The notes: a model not told the origin generated them from the letters alone. A DNA stretch of 64,000 nt from Catenulispora sp. EB89 (GCF_041261445.1 NZ_JBGCCU010000005.1:372001-436000), one strand, 5' to 3'; shown: positions 33,661 to 42,118, counted from the stretch's first letter. Numbers and translations: made by a program.

Positions 33661-34421
33661 CGACGGCCTTGATTACCGGGGCGACGGCCGGCATCGGTGC
33701 CGCGTTCGCCCGCCGTTTCGCGGCGGCCCGCTATGACCTGGTGCTCGTGGCCCGCAACGTCGAGCGCCTGGAGAACGCCGCCGCCGAGCTCAGCCTGCTG
33801 GGCGCCGGCAAGGTGGAGGTGCTCTCCGCCGATCTGGGCACCGTGGACGGCCGCGCGCTGGTCGAGGACCGCCTGGCCGATCCGCTGCGCGGGGTCGACG
33901 TGCTGGTCAACAACGCCGGCTTCGGCCAGGGCAGCGCCTTCCTGTCGCATCCGGTCGAGGACGAGGAGGCCATGCTCGACGTGCTGGTGCGCGCCGTGCT
34001 GCGGCTGACCCGCGCCGCGCTGCCGGGCATGATCGAGCGCGGCAAGGGCGCGATCATCAACGTCTCCTCGGTCGCCGGCTTCGTGCCGCGCGGCACGTAC
34101 AGCTCCGCGAAGGCCTGGGTCACCAACTTCAGCGAGTCCATCGCCGCCGAGGTGCACGGCACCGGCGTGCGGGTGGTCGCGGTCTGCCCCGGGTTCACCC
34201 ACACCGAGTTCCACGAGCGCGCGGAGATCGACACCGGCGACATCCCGGGGTGGATGTGGCTGGAGGCCGACGAGATCGTCGAGGGTGCCCTGCGCGACCT
34301 GCGGCGTGGCGTTCCGGTGAGCGTGCCGAGCATGCAGTACAAGGCGATCACCGCGGTCGCCAAGCTCGTCCCCCGGAATCTGGTCACCAAGGTCAGCCGC
34401 GGGATGTCCAAGCGCTGGTAA
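33657..34421 (+). CDS. Short-chain dehydrogenase/reductase
   Basis: A 254-residue classical SDR: cofactor motif TGATAGIG (about 7-14), NNAGFG (about 85-90), catalytic Ser in NVSSVAG and the Tyr-x-x-x-Lys as YSSAK (about 148-152). The residues after the second strand (VARNVERLE) include Arg, which favours NADP(H). The substrate is unknown; the C-terminal region (VEGALRDLRRGVPVSVPSMQYKAI) is like ketoreductases of the DltE/YqjQ type. Translation is coupled to DUF2617 by an ATGA overlap. Confidence 0.93.
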   Translation: MTTALITGATAGIGAAFARRFAAARYDLVLVARNVERLENAAAELSLLGAGKVEVLSADLGTVDGRALVEDRLADPLRGVDVLVNNAGFGQGSAFLSHPVEDEEAMLDVLVRAVLRLTRAALPGMIERGKGAIINVSSVAGFVPRGTYSSAKAWVTNFSESIAAEVHGTGVRVVAVCPGFTHTEFHERAEIDTGDIPGWMWLEADEIVEGALRDLRRGVPVSVPSMQYKAITAVAKLVPRNLVTKVSRGMSKRW

Positions 34422-34493
34422 CGTGCCACCAGGCACGCGGTCCGCACGATGGCGGGCACGCGGGTGACTTCCCGGCGAGGGGGTGGGTACGCG

Positions 34494-35378
34494 ATGGCGT
34501 TCGAGGTCGAGGTGCCAGTGCGGCACCGGACTATGTGGCTGGCGTTCACCGATCCCGAGAAGATGGCGCGCGCCGTGCCCGGGCTGACCGTCGACGCGGT
34601 GCACGCGGTGCCCCCGGCCGACGGGCCCGAGGGGGTCGCCGGGGACGTGGTCGCCGGCCGGTTGAAGCTGAAGGTGGGCTCCGGCGCCGGGGCCGCCATC
34701 ACCTATCGCGGCACCGCGTGCATAGCGGGTGCCGAGGCGCACAAGGGGACGCTGGACATCGCCGTGGACGCCGCGCAGGCGCGCGGGAACGGTGCGCTGG
34801 CCGGGTATCTCCGGGTCACCCTGGCCCAGGCCGGGGAGGACGGTGAGCGGACCCTGGTCACGGTGGTTCCGGAGCTGGAGCTGTCCGGGCGCGCCCTGGA
34901 GTTCACCCAGGAGGACTGGCACGGCGCCGTCGAGGCGTTGGGCGCGGCCTGGATCGAGGTGCTGGCCGCGCAGTTCGATGTGGGTTCTGCGACGGCGGTG
35001 GCCGAGGTGGCCGAGGCGGTCGAGGCGGCCGAGCCGGCCGTGACGGCCGAGCCGTCCGAGGTGGCCACAACAGCAGAGGCGACCGAGGTTCCCGAGCGGA
35101 TCGAGCCGGCCGAGCCGGAGCCGTCGAATAAAGAACAGGAATCCGAATCGGAATCCGACAAGATCACCAATGCCGAGATCCCCGCGCTCTCTCCGACCGC
35201 CGCGCTCTCGGACGAATCGCTTTCCGAAGACCCGTTGGCCGCGGTCTGGAACGGCCGATACGAGAAGAACCGCTGGCTCCCGCTGATCACGGCTCTGGCA
35301 TTGTTCCTGCTGATCAAGCGCAGGCGCCGCCACCGCGCCGACAAGCCGGGCGCGGATTCATCATTTAGGATGGAATAG
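34494..35378 (+). CDS. CoxG-like SRPBCC protein with C-terminal membrane anchor
   Basis: The 294-residue protein starts at ATG 34494. Residues 1-155 form an SRPBCC/CoxG-type lipid- or cofactor-binding fold (MAFEVEVPVRHRTMWLAFTDPEKMARAVPGL..., GRLKLKVGSGAGAAITYRG). Then come about 100 acidic, Glu/Ala-rich disordered residues (EAVEAAEPAVTAEP...) and one C-terminal helix (LPLITALALFLLIKRRRRHR) with a basic stop. CoxG proteins recruit CO dehydrogenase to the membrane, but no cox genes are here, so the role is open. The Glu/Ser stretch near 35140-35160 is unusually A/T-rich in its codons. Confidence 0.82.
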   Translation: MAFEVEVPVRHRTMWLAFTDPEKMARAVPGLTVDAVHAVPPADGPEGVAGDVVAGRLKLKVGSGAGAAITYRGTACIAGAEAHKGTLDIAVDAAQARGNGALAGYLRVTLAQAGEDGERTLVTVVPELELSGRALEFTQEDWHGAVEALGAAWIEVLAAQFDVGSATAVAEVAEAVEAAEPAVTAEPSEVATTAEATEVPERIEPAEPEPSNKEQESESESDKITNAEIPALSPTAALSDESLSEDPLAAVWNGRYEKNRWLPLITALALFLLIKRRRRHRADKPGADSSFRME

Positions 35379-35517
35379 CCCTCAGATAGCTGCCTTGAGT
35401 AGACCTCGGCTCGTACATTGGCGCGCAAGTCGGTACATCACACCGGATGCCTGGAAGCCGGGCGGACCCCGCGCGGCGGCCAGTGACGCAGCAGCACGAT
35501 CGAGGAGCACCAGCAGC

Positions 35518-36348
35518 ATGTACGTCGAGGGATGGAACGTCCACCGGGTCATCCGGCCCGCCCGCCTCGCCAACGCCGTCGTCGAGCGGCTGCTGCTGCG
35601 CATACTGGAAGGCGAGTTCCCGCCGGGCACGGATCTGCCCCCGGAGGCGGCGCTCGCGGCCGAGTTCGCGGTCAGCCGCACCATCCTGCGCGAGGCGCTC
35701 AAGGCCCTGGAGGAGAAGCGCGTCCTGCGCATCCGCCACGGCCGCGGCACCACGGTCCGCCCCAAGGCCGAGTGGAACCTGCTCGACCCGCTGGTGCTGA
35801 GCGTGCAGCTGGAGTACGAATCCTCCCCGGAGCTGGTCGCCGAGCTCGGCGAGGTCCGCACGGCCCTGCTCACGCTGATGGCCGAGCTGGCCGCCCGCCG
35901 CATCCACCCGTCCCAGCGCGAGCAGCTGGCCGCGGCCCTGGAGCGGATGCGCGCCGCCGCCGAGGACCCGGGCCCGTTCCACGACGCGGCCCTGGCCTTC
36001 ACCCGCACCCTGGCCGAGGCCGCCGGCAACGAGGTGGCGCGCTGCGTCATCGAGACGATCGACGTGCCCTACGGCGGCCAGGAGGACAACCCGGCCAAGC
36101 TCGTCGAGACGATGAAGCTCCGCCTGCTCCTGGCCGAGGCGGCGCACGCCACGGTCGCGGCGGGCCCGGGCGCCCCGGCCGGCTCGCTGCCGGTCCCGGC
36201 CCCGGCTTCGGCGTCCACGGCACCGGGCCAGCCGGTCCCGGCCCCCGCGACCCCTCCCGGCGCGCAGCCGCTGCGCCAGGGACAGGTCGCGACGGTCCCG
36301 CTGAACCGGCACGGCGTGCGGACGCCGATGCAGTCGGCCCGGGTGTAG
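35518..36348 (+). CDS. FadR/GntR-family transcriptional regulator
   Basis: A 276-residue regulator. The GntR winged helix (about 20-85) is clear: ILEGEFPPGTDLPPEAALAAEFAVSRTILREALKALEEKRVL, wing IRHGRGTTVRP. A helical FCD-type effector domain (about 100-210) follows, with sparse metal-binding His, then a Pro/Ala-rich tail of about 55 residues (SLPVPAPASASTAPGQPVPAP). GAGGAG 10 nt upstream of ATG 35518 supports the start over the longer frame from 35395. The target is unknown; it may act on a carbon-catabolic operon elsewhere. It ends at a terminator hairpin (36401-36432). Confidence 0.9.
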   Translation: MYVEGWNVHRVIRPARLANAVVERLLLRILEGEFPPGTDLPPEAALAAEFAVSRTILREALKALEEKRVLRIRHGRGTTVRPKAEWNLLDPLVLSVQLEYESSPELVAELGEVRTALLTLMAELAARRIHPSQREQLAAALERMRAAAEDPGPFHDAALAFTRTLAEAAGNEVARCVIETIDVPYGGQEDNPAKLVETMKLRLLLAEAAHATVAAGPGAPAGSLPVPAPASASTAPGQPVPAPATPPGAQPLRQGQVATVPLNRHGVRTPMQSARV

Positions 36349-36400
36349 GCAGGCAAGCCCTCCTGCTGATTCGGGGGATTCCCGTGAAGAGCGCGCATAC

Positions 36401-36432
36401 GGCCCCGCCGGATTGAGAGATCCTGCGGGGCC
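36401..36432 (+). terminator. Terminator after the FadR-like gene
   Basis: GGCCCCGCCGGAT (36401-36413), loop TGAGAG, ATCCTGCGGGGCC (36420-36432) with one mismatch, then TTCGT. Confidence 0.7.
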
Positions 36433-36435
36433 TTC

Positions 36436-36520
36436 GTGCTGCCTGTACGACTGTGCTGTCTGTACGACTGTGCTGCCTGAACGACTGTGCGGCCTGCTCG
36501 ACGGTGCGGCCTGCGTGAAC
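36436..36520. repeat. 17-bp tandem repeat, 5 units
   Basis: Units of exactly 17 bp begin GTGCTGCCTGTACGACT (36436) and continue at 36453, 36470, 36487 and 36504 with progressive divergence (the last reads GTGCGGCCTGCGTGAAC). The array fills the gap between the terminator and the convergent AraC gene end at 36524. Confidence 0.9.
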
Positions 36521-36523
36521 GTG

Positions 36524-37294
36524 CTACGTGCTCGCCAACAGCCGCCGCAGTTCCACGGGAGTGTGGCCGACGTGCTCGCGCACGGTCCGCGTCAGATGCG
36601 CCTGGTCGGCGAAGCCGAGGTCGTGCGCGAGGTCCGCCAGTGCCGTCTCCCCGTCGGCGAGCCGCTCCATCGCGCGGCCGACGCGCACCCTGTTGCGGAA
36701 GCGCGTCAACGACGTACCGGTTTGCCGCGAGAAGACGCGGCTGAGACGGAACGGCGAGACTCCCAACAGCTCCGCGAGACCGCATAGCGTCGCCGACTGA
36801 GGAGCGTCGGCCAGGATCGCCTCGCGGGCCGCCGCCGCTAATACGCCGTCCCCGATCACGGATTTCGTTGCGTATCCGGCAGCCAGTGCGACAAGCCTAA
36901 GGAGTTCTTCGGCGGCCGCGTAGTCCGCATCTCCTGTAGAGGCGGCCACTAGTAGCCGCCTATGTGCTAACTCAATGCGCGCGTCTACATATACGACGCG
37001 CCCTACAGGGAGCCGCCCCCAGAGATCTCTGGAGAATCCCACTGATGTGCAGACATCCCCGCCTGCCGGATGCGCGAAGCGCTCCTCTTCACCGGGAGCC
37101 GCCACATAGGCGGTCGTGCGGTCCACATCGGTCTCGACTCCGTTGGTCCAGCGCCGGAACCGTCCTTTACGGATCAACACCAGACGGTGGGTCTGGTGCT
37201 CCTCGGAGCTTGACCACGCAGGACCCCCGCCGAGGCAGTCGACCTCGTGCACCGAGAACTCGGGCCGTGTCGCGAGGGTCGTGGCGGTCTGCAC
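36524..37294 (-). CDS. AraC-family transcriptional regulator with two TTA codons
   Basis: The 256-residue protein has an N-terminal cupin-like sensor (HQTHRLVLIRKGRFRRWTNG..., YVAAPGEEERFAHPAGG) and a C-terminal AraC double helix-turn-helix (LAELLGVSPFRLSRVFSRQTGTSLTRFRNRVRV...ALADLAHDLGFADQAHLTRTV). GTG 37294 is favoured by TAGCGT 7 nt upstream (leaderless type) and because longer frames overlap the divergent gene. Two leucines are encoded by TTA (36968-36970 and 36839-36841), very rare here, so expression may be bldA-dependent. The central part uses many A/T-ending codons. It is divergent from the VOC gene, its likely target. Confidence 0.88.
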   Translation of the reverse strand: MQTATTLATRPEFSVHEVDCLGGGPAWSSSEEHQTHRLVLIRKGRFRRWTNGVETDVDRTTAYVAAPGEEERFAHPAGGDVCTSVGFSRDLWGRLPVGRVVYVDARIELAHRRLLVAASTGDADYAAAEELLRLVALAAGYATKSVIGDGVLAAAAREAILADAPQSATLCGLAELLGVSPFRLSRVFSRQTGTSLTRFRNRVRVGRAMERLADGETALADLAHDLGFADQAHLTRTVREHVGHTPVELRRLLAST

Positions 37295-37307
37295 CCCACC
37301 GACGCTA
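37292..37307 (-). promoter_or_regulatory. Leaderless-type promoter for the AraC regulator
   Basis: Minus strand TAGCGT (37307-37302), 7 nt, GTG 37294. Confidence 0.45.
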
Positions 37308-37383
37308 GCTGCCGGGACCGACAGATCCGCGCCCGCAAGAATCTTCAATACGTCCACCGCCTGTGCGGCGCATCCTCTTCCCC

Positions 37384-37740
37384 ATGAACGCACCACTGAC
37401 CCTCACCACGATCATGTTCGACAGCGCCGACCCGGCGGCCCTCGCCGCCTTCTACAGTGCCGCGACCGGCTGGCCGATCACCGACACCGACGAAACCTTC
37501 GTCTACGTCGGCGAAGGCCCGGTCCACCTCGCCTTCCAGAAGGTCGCCGACTACCGGCCCCCGGCCTGGCCCGACCCCGCCAAGCACGCCCACCTGGACT
37601 TCACCGTCGCCGACAAGGCGCAGGCGATCCAGGACCTGCTGGCCGCCGGCGCCAAGCAGCCGGACTTCCAGCCCGGCGGGGAGCGCTGGACGGTCCTCAC
37701 CGACCCCGAGGGGCATCCCTTCTGCGTCGCCGCGGCTTGA
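37384..37740 (+). CDS. VOC-superfamily (glyoxalase-like) protein
   Basis: A 118-residue single VOC domain with two beta-alpha-beta-beta-beta modules: TTIMFDSADPAALAAFYSAATGWPI...VYVGEGPVHLAFQKV and HAHLDFTVADKAQAIQDLLAAGAKQ...GERWTVLTDPEGHPFCVA. It is of the type that acts as a dimeric lyase, dioxygenase or antibiotic-binding resistance protein; the metal-binding His/Glu pattern is incomplete (HLDF and GHPF present). Start ATG 37384 matches the domain edge. It is divergent from an AraC regulator across 89 bp, suggesting induction by a ligand. Confidence 0.88.
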   Translation: MNAPLTLTTIMFDSADPAALAAFYSAATGWPITDTDETFVYVGEGPVHLAFQKVADYRPPAWPDPAKHAHLDFTVADKAQAIQDLLAAGAKQPDFQPGGERWTVLTDPEGHPFCVAAA

Positions 37741-37806
37741 TACTCCTGCGGCGCCCCTGAGGACTGCCCGATAACGTTCGGGCAGTCGAGGGGGAGGGGC
37801 GATCCC

Positions 37807-38376
37807 ATGAAGCCGATGCTGTTGATCGACGTGGACGGACCTTTGAATCCGTACGCGGCCAAACCGACGCGGCGTCCTGCGGGCTATACGACGCACAAAT
37901 TCTTGCCGCCGAGCTGGGCCGAGGAGCGCAAGATCCTGCTGACCCTGCTGGGGATGCCGGACGAGGAGGTCAAACCGCTGCGGGTCTGGCTCAACCCCGA
38001 CCACGGCCCGGCCCTGGCCGCACTGCCCTTCACGCTGATCTGGGCCACCACCTGGCAGCACGAGGCGAACGAGTACATCGGCCCGGTCCTCGGCCTGCCC
38101 GAACTGCCGGTCATCGTCTGGCCCGAGGACCGCGTCGAGCCGGCGGACGGGGTCTACTGGAAGACGCCCGAGATCGTGGCGTGGGCGGACGGCCGTCCGT
38201 TCGCGTGGATCGACGACGAGATCACCGACGCCGACCGGGAGTGGGTCAGCGACTGGCACGACGGCCCCGCGCTGCTGCGCCGGATAGATCCGGCGATCGG
38301 CCTGACAGCCGAGGACTTCGAAGCGCTGGCCGCCTGGGCCGAGGCGATGGGCACGGACTCTGTAGACGGACACTAA
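37807..38376 (+). CDS. HAD-like hydrolase, short form
   Basis: A 189-residue protein beginning LLIDVDGPLNPYAA, the HAD motif I in its D-x-D-G form, followed by LIWATTWQHEAN (motif II-like Thr) and a WIDDEITDADREW segment (motif IV acidic pair). This small form is common in actinomycetes and is annotated only as a HAD-domain or secreted-protein relative; its substrate is unknown. GAGGGG is about 8 nt before ATG 37807. It ends at a very strong hairpin. Confidence 0.85.
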   Translation: MKPMLLIDVDGPLNPYAAKPTRRPAGYTTHKFLPPSWAEERKILLTLLGMPDEEVKPLRVWLNPDHGPALAALPFTLIWATTWQHEANEYIGPVLGLPELPVIVWPEDRVEPADGVYWKTPEIVAWADGRPFAWIDDEITDADREWVSDWHDGPALLRRIDPAIGLTAEDFEALAAWAEAMGTDSVDGH

Positions 38377-38383
38377 AGCGAAT

Positions 38384-38423
38384 CGGCCCTGTGGGATTCT
38401 CTATAGCGAATCCCACAGGGCCG
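38384..38423. terminator. 16-bp perfect hairpin between convergent genes
   Basis: CGGCCCTGTGGGATTC (38384-38399), an 8-nt loop TCTATAGC, GAATCCCACAGGGCCG (38408-38423). No U-tract, but it is the strongest stem in the window and sits between the convergent HAD and DUF1772 gene ends. Confidence 0.8.
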
Positions 38424-38448
38424 TCTCCGCGACCGTCCTTCCACCCGG

Positions 38449-39000
38449 TCAAACAGCGCTCCACGTCCGCTGCTGAGCCGGCGCCGCCTGAGGCTGTGGC
38501 GCGTTCCCGTGTCGGCCGGCCAGCAGCAGCGCCCGAGCCAGGCACGCCGCGGCACCTGTACTCAGCAGTGCCCGTGCGATGTTCCACGCGTTCCACGTGT
38601 CCTCGAACCGGGCCCGCACGGCCGCCGGGTCGGCGATCTTCGCCGCGGCGCCGGCATTGGCCAGCTGGTTGTTCAGCGGAACGTTGACGGCCATCGTGGT
38701 GAGTAGGCCGATCGTGTAGAGCACCAGCCCGGCGGCGATCCAGAGGCGGAGCCGGTGGTCGTGGCGGTAGGTCCGCAGGGCCCAGGCCGACAGGACGAGT
38801 GCGCCGAAGAAGGTCAGGAAGAACAGCGGGTTCTCGATCTTCTTGTTGATGTTCTGCATCGCCTCGACGAAGGTCCGGTCGCTGGAGGCACCGAGTCCCA
38901 GCATCACCGAGCAGGCGAAGGCGTAGTAGACGCCGGCGATGAGGCCGGTCACGACCGTCGCGGCGGCAAGGACGCCGCTGCCGGACACACGCGTCTTCAT
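38449..39000 (-). CDS. DUF1772 (anthrone oxygenase-like) membrane protein
   Basis: A 183-residue protein with four helices (VLAAATVVTGLIAGVYYAFACSVM, FFLTFFGALVLSAWAL, LWIAAGLVLYTIGLLTTMAVNVPLNN and ARALLSTGAAACLARALL). The N-P-L-F-F and the VNVPLNNQL...W-x-x-W-N-x-x-R pattern are those of DUF1772, related to fungal anthrone oxygenases; in bacteria it often sits beside NAD(P)-binding proteins. The ATG at 39000 overlaps the stop of the NmrA-like gene (ATGA), so the two form an operon under the divergent AraC regulator. Confidence 0.9.
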   Translation of the reverse strand: MKTRVSGSGVLAAATVVTGLIAGVYYAFACSVMLGLGASSDRTFVEAMQNINKKIENPLFFLTFFGALVLSAWALRTYRHDHRLRLWIAAGLVLYTIGLLTTMAVNVPLNNQLANAGAAAKIADPAAVRARFEDTWNAWNIARALLSTGAAACLARALLLAGRHGNAPQPQAAPAQQRTWSAV

Positions 39001-39830
39001 TTCCAGGCTCCGTTCTCCGCTGCGTTGCGGGCGTACTCTGCGAAGTCGCGCGGCGGTCGCCCTATAGCGCGCTTCACTCCGTCGGCCACATAGGCGTTGC
39101 GGCCGTCCAACACTTCCGTGAAGAGGTAGGCGAGCATCTCGATCACTTCCGGCGCCTCTCCGGCTTCCGCGAGGAACGCGGTGAAGGCCTCCAGCGGAAC
39201 CGATGTGTAAGTGATCTGTCGTCCTGAGGACTCCGCTATAGCGCTGACCGCCTCCGCGAACGTCAGCAGGCGCGGTCCGGTCACCTCGTAGATCTGTCCG
39301 TGGTGGCCGTCCTCGGTCAGCGCGGCGACCGCGACGTCGGCGATGTCCTCGACGTCGATGAACGGCTCCCGCACATCCTCGACCGGCAGAACGACCTCGC
39401 CGGACATCACCGCGTCGTAGAAGGCGCCTTCGGAGAAGTTCTGCGCGAAGAAGCTGGAGCGGACCACTGTCCATTCCAGTCCCGACTCCGCGACGGCCTC
39501 CTCGGCTCGCTGCGCCTCCGCTTCACCGCGCCCCGAGAGGAGCACCACGCGCCGCGCACCGGCCCGCCGGGCCTCTGCGGTGAACGCCGCCACGGCCTCC
39601 GGTGCCCCCGGCACGGCCAGGTCCGGGAAGAAGGACACATAGACGCTCGTGACGTTTCGCAGCGCGGCCGGCCACGTAGCCGGGTCCTCCCAGTCGAAGG
39701 CCGGGCTCGCCGAGCGGGAACCGCGGCGCACGTTCGCGCCGGCGGCCTCCAGACGGTCGGCCACCCGCCGTCCGGTCTTGCCGGAGGCGCCGAGGACGAG
39801 GATCAGAGAGTTGTTCGCGTTCTCGTTCAT
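38997..39830 (-). CDS. NmrA-like NAD(P)-binding protein
   Basis: A 277-residue atypical SDR. It begins LILVLGASGKTGRRVADRL with the G-x-x-G-x-x-G Rossmann loop and lacks the classical Tyr-x-x-x-Lys; the body (RRVVLLSGRGEAEAQRAEEAVAESGLEWTVVRSSFFAQNFSEG...) matches the NmrA/YtfG group that senses NADP(H) or reduces quinones. Start ATG 39830. The 3' portion (38998-39250) uses A/T-ending codons and contains two CTATAG hexamers, unlike the 5' part. It is co-transcribed with DUF1772 and divergent from an AraC regulator at 39912. Confidence 0.92.
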   Translation of the reverse strand: MNENANNSLILVLGASGKTGRRVADRLEAAGANVRRGSRSASPAFDWEDPATWPAALRNVTSVYVSFFPDLAVPGAPEAVAAFTAEARRAGARRVVLLSGRGEAEAQRAEEAVAESGLEWTVVRSSFFAQNFSEGAFYDAVMSGEVVLPVEDVREPFIDVEDIADVAVAALTEDGHHGQIYEVTGPRLLTFAEAVSAIAESSGRQITYTSVPLEAFTAFLAEAGEAPEVIEMLAYLFTEVLDGRNAYVADGVKRAIGRPPRDFAEYARNAAENGAWK

Positions 39831-39899
39831 GAGTCCAGTACAGCGGCCGGGAATGAGATCCAGAATGGTCCAGACTCCACGCTTCCATACGCGATCGTC

Positions 39900-39914
39900 T
39901 ACAGTCGAAGGATG
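39900..39914 (+). promoter_or_regulatory. Leaderless-type promoter for the second AraC regulator
   Basis: TACAGT (39900-39905), CGAAGG, ATG 39912. The purines touch the start codon, too close to act as a ribosome binding site. Confidence 0.5.
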
Positions 39915-40895
39915 GACGTCATAGCCGGGTTGCTCAACGGACCGCGTGCCGACGGCGCCTTCCTGCTGCGTTCGCTCCTCACTCCGCCCTGGTCGCTGCG
40001 GGTCCAGGACGAGGCGCCGCTGACCCTGGTCGCGGTGGTCTCGGGGACCGGGTGGGTGGTCCCGGACGAGGGCGTGCCGACCCGGCTGCACACCGGGGAC
40101 CTGGCGATCCTGCGCGGCCCCGATCCGTACGTGTTCGCCGACGACCCCGCCACGGCGCCGCAGGCTGTCATCCATCCCGGCCAGCGCTGCACCACGCCCG
40201 ACGGTGAGGAACTCGGCGACCTGCGTACCCTCGGCACCCGCAGCTGGGGCAACGCCCCGGACGGCAGTACGGTCCTGGTCACCGGTACGTACCAGGTCCT
40301 CAGCGAGATCTGCGCGCCGCTGCTGTCCGCGCTCCCGCCGCTGGCCGTGCTGCGCGACGGGGAGTGCGACACGCCGTTGATCCCGCTGCTGGGCGATGAG
40401 GTGGCCCGCGACACCCCCGGCCAGGACGCGGTCCTGGACCGCCTTCTGGACCTGCTGACCGTGGTCGCGCTGCGCACCTGGCTGGCGCGTCCCGACGTCG
40501 AGACGCCCGCCTGGTACCGCGCGCAGGACGACCCGGTGGTCGGCACGGCGCTTCGCCTGATCCACGACGCCCCCGCGCAGCCGTGGACTGTCGCAGCCCT
40601 CGCCGACGCCGCGCATGTCTCCAGAGCAGCCCTTGCGCGGCGGTTCACCGCTGAGGTCGGGGAGCCGCCTATGGCCTACTTGGCGAACTGGCGGCTGGCG
40701 CTGTCCGCAGACCTCCTGCGCGACCCCTCCGCGACGATCGCATCAGTGGCCGAACAAGTCGGGTACGGCAGTGCGTTCGCGCTAAGCGCGGCCTTCAAGC
40801 GGGTGCGCGGAATCAGCCCTAAGGAGCACCGGGAGCGGGCCATCAGAGAGGCAACGCCTGTGGCTGCGGTGCGGCCCTGGCGCGTAGCTGTGTAG
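39912..40895 (+). CDS. AraC-family regulator with cupin domain
   Basis: The 327-residue protein has an N-terminal cupin_6-type domain (about 1-190: SLLTPPWSLRVQDEAPLTLVAVVSGTGWVV..., HTGDLAILRGPDPYVFADDP) and a C-terminal AraC domain (about 225-310) with two helix-turn-helices (TVAALADAAHVSRAALARRFTAEVGEPPMAYL...ASVAEQVGYGSAFALSAAFKRVRGISPKEHR). It is of the group that regulates adjacent oxidoreductase genes, and here is divergent from the NmrA-DUF1772 pair across 81 bp, the obvious target. The last 300 bp switches to A/T-richer codons. It ends against a hairpin shared with holB. Confidence 0.93.
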   Translation: MDVIAGLLNGPRADGAFLLRSLLTPPWSLRVQDEAPLTLVAVVSGTGWVVPDEGVPTRLHTGDLAILRGPDPYVFADDPATAPQAVIHPGQRCTTPDGEELGDLRTLGTRSWGNAPDGSTVLVTGTYQVLSEICAPLLSALPPLAVLRDGECDTPLIPLLGDEVARDTPGQDAVLDRLLDLLTVVALRTWLARPDVETPAWYRAQDDPVVGTALRLIHDAPAQPWTVAALADAAHVSRAALARRFTAEVGEPPMAYLANWRLALSADLLRDPSATIASVAEQVGYGSAFALSAAFKRVRGISPKEHRERAIREATPVAAVRPWRVAV

Positions 40896-40901
40896 TCCCG
40901 A

Positions 40902-40925
40902 CCTTAGAGACGACCGCCTCTAAGG
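40902..40925. terminator. Hairpin between the convergent AraC and holB genes
   Basis: CCTTAGAG (40902-40909), loop of 8 nt, CTCTAAGG (40918-40925), then GTTCTCT. Short but symmetrical and located in the 35-bp gap. Confidence 0.6.
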
Positions 40926-40930
40926 GTTCT

Positions 40931-42118
40931 CTATCGGAGACTCACCGCCATGGCCTCTACAGCCAACAGCGGTGCCACATTCCGCTCCACAGCCTTCCGG
41001 CAGTCCAGTACCGCTTCGATCCGCCTTAGCGTCGCCTCCGGTGTTCCCGCCGCGGCGATCTTACGTACTGCCGCGTACTGGTCGTCGTGGATGGGCTCGG
41101 TGACGTCTCCGCCCGGCCCGCCGATCGCGCCGAGCTGGACGGCGAGCACGTCGCGGTAGAACGCCGCGAGGTCCACCAACGCCAGGTCCAGTGCGTCGCG
41201 CTGCATCCGGGTCGTGCGCTTCTTCTGCCGTGACTCCAGGTCCTTCAGCGCGCCGGCGGCGCCGGGAATCGCTTTGCGCGACCCCTCCTGGTAGCCCAGC
41301 GCGACCCGCATCTCCGCGGTCTCTATGACGTTCCGGTCCTCGGCTTCGCGCTTCGCCTCGGAGATGGTCGCGTCGACCAGCCGCTGTGCCGCGGACAGCG
41401 CCGACCCTATGTCGGTCAGCGAGGACGCCATCGCCAGTACCTCTGTGCGCTTCGCGCGTGCCTCGTCGTCCGTCGCCAGCCGCTTCGCCCGCCCGATGTG
41501 CCCCTGCGCGGCGCGGGCGGCCTCGCGGGCGCGGATCGGGTCCACGCCGTCCCGCCGCACCAGGATCTCCGCGACCGCCGTCGAGGGCGGCGTGCGCAGC
41601 AGCAGGTGGCGGCAGCGGGAGCGGATCGTGGGCAGCATGTCGTCGCGGCCCGGCGCGCACAGGATCCACACCGTGCGCGACGAGGGCTCCTCGACCGCCT
41701 TCAGCAGGACGTTGCCGGCCGCCTCGGTGAGCCGGTCGGCGTCCTCGATCAGCAGCACCTGCCAGCGGCCCGAGGACGGGGTCATCGACGAGCGGCGGAC
41801 CAGGCCGCGGGTGTCGGCCACGCCGATCGAGAGCTGGTCGGTGGCCAGCTGGAGCACGTCGGGGTGGGTGCCCTCCAGGACGGTCCGGCAGCCCAGGCAG
41901 TGCCCGCAGCCCGGTTCGCTCTCCGTCGTGCACTGCAACGCCGCCGCGAAGGCGCGCGCCGCCGTCGAGCGGCCGGAGCCGGGCGGTCCGGTCAGCAGCC
42001 AGGCGTGCGTCATGCCGTTGCCGAGCGCGGCCTGCGAGAGCTCGGCGCCGATGTGGTCCTGGCCGACCAGATCGGTCCAGACGCCGTAGGGCTCGAACGG
42101 CGCGCCGTGGCCGCTCAC
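40931..42118 (-). CDS. holB: DNA polymerase III, delta' subunit
   Basis: The 395-residue clamp-loader subunit starts at GTG 42118, whose GTGA overlaps the tmk stop. The opening VWTDLVGQDHIGAELSQAAL, P-loop-like GPPGSGRSTAARAF (about 37-50, with Arg in place of the catalytic Lys, in keeping with delta' not hydrolysing ATP), the four-Cys zinc knuckle CTTESEPGCGHCLGCRT and the sensor region LLKAVEEPSSRTVWILCAP are all typical. It functions in loading the replication clamp. The last third has A/T-ending codons (for example near 40950-41050). Pairing with tmk is conserved in bacteria. Confidence 0.95.
   Translation of the reverse strand: MSGHGAPFEPYGVWTDLVGQDHIGAELSQAALGNGMTHAWLLTGPPGSGRSTAARAFAAALQCTTESEPGCGHCLGCRTVLEGTHPDVLQLATDQLSIGVADTRGLVRRSSMTPSSGRWQVLLIEDADRLTEAAGNVLLKAVEEPSSRTVWILCAPGRDDMLPTIRSRCRHLLLRTPPSTAVAEILVRRDGVDPIRAREAARAAQGHIGRAKRLATDDEARAKRTEVLAMASSLTDIGSALSAAQRLVDATISEAKREAEDRNVIETAEMRVALGYQEGSRKAIPGAAGALKDLESRQKKRTTRMQRDALDLALVDLAAFYRDVLAVQLGAIGGPGGDVTEPIHDDQYAAVRKIAAAGTPEATLRRIEAVLDCRKAVERNVAPLLAVEAMAVSLR

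Noticed and set aside
35395-35517. Extended N-terminus of the FadR-like regulator
   Set aside because: The extra 41 residues are Arg/Ser-rich with no homology; GAGGAG supports ATG 35518.
36524-40895. A genomic island or phage insertion
   Set aside because: The genes are accessory-looking, but there is no integrase, tRNA-adjacent attachment repeat or sustained drop in GC content; the only tRNA (49851-49923) lies outside.
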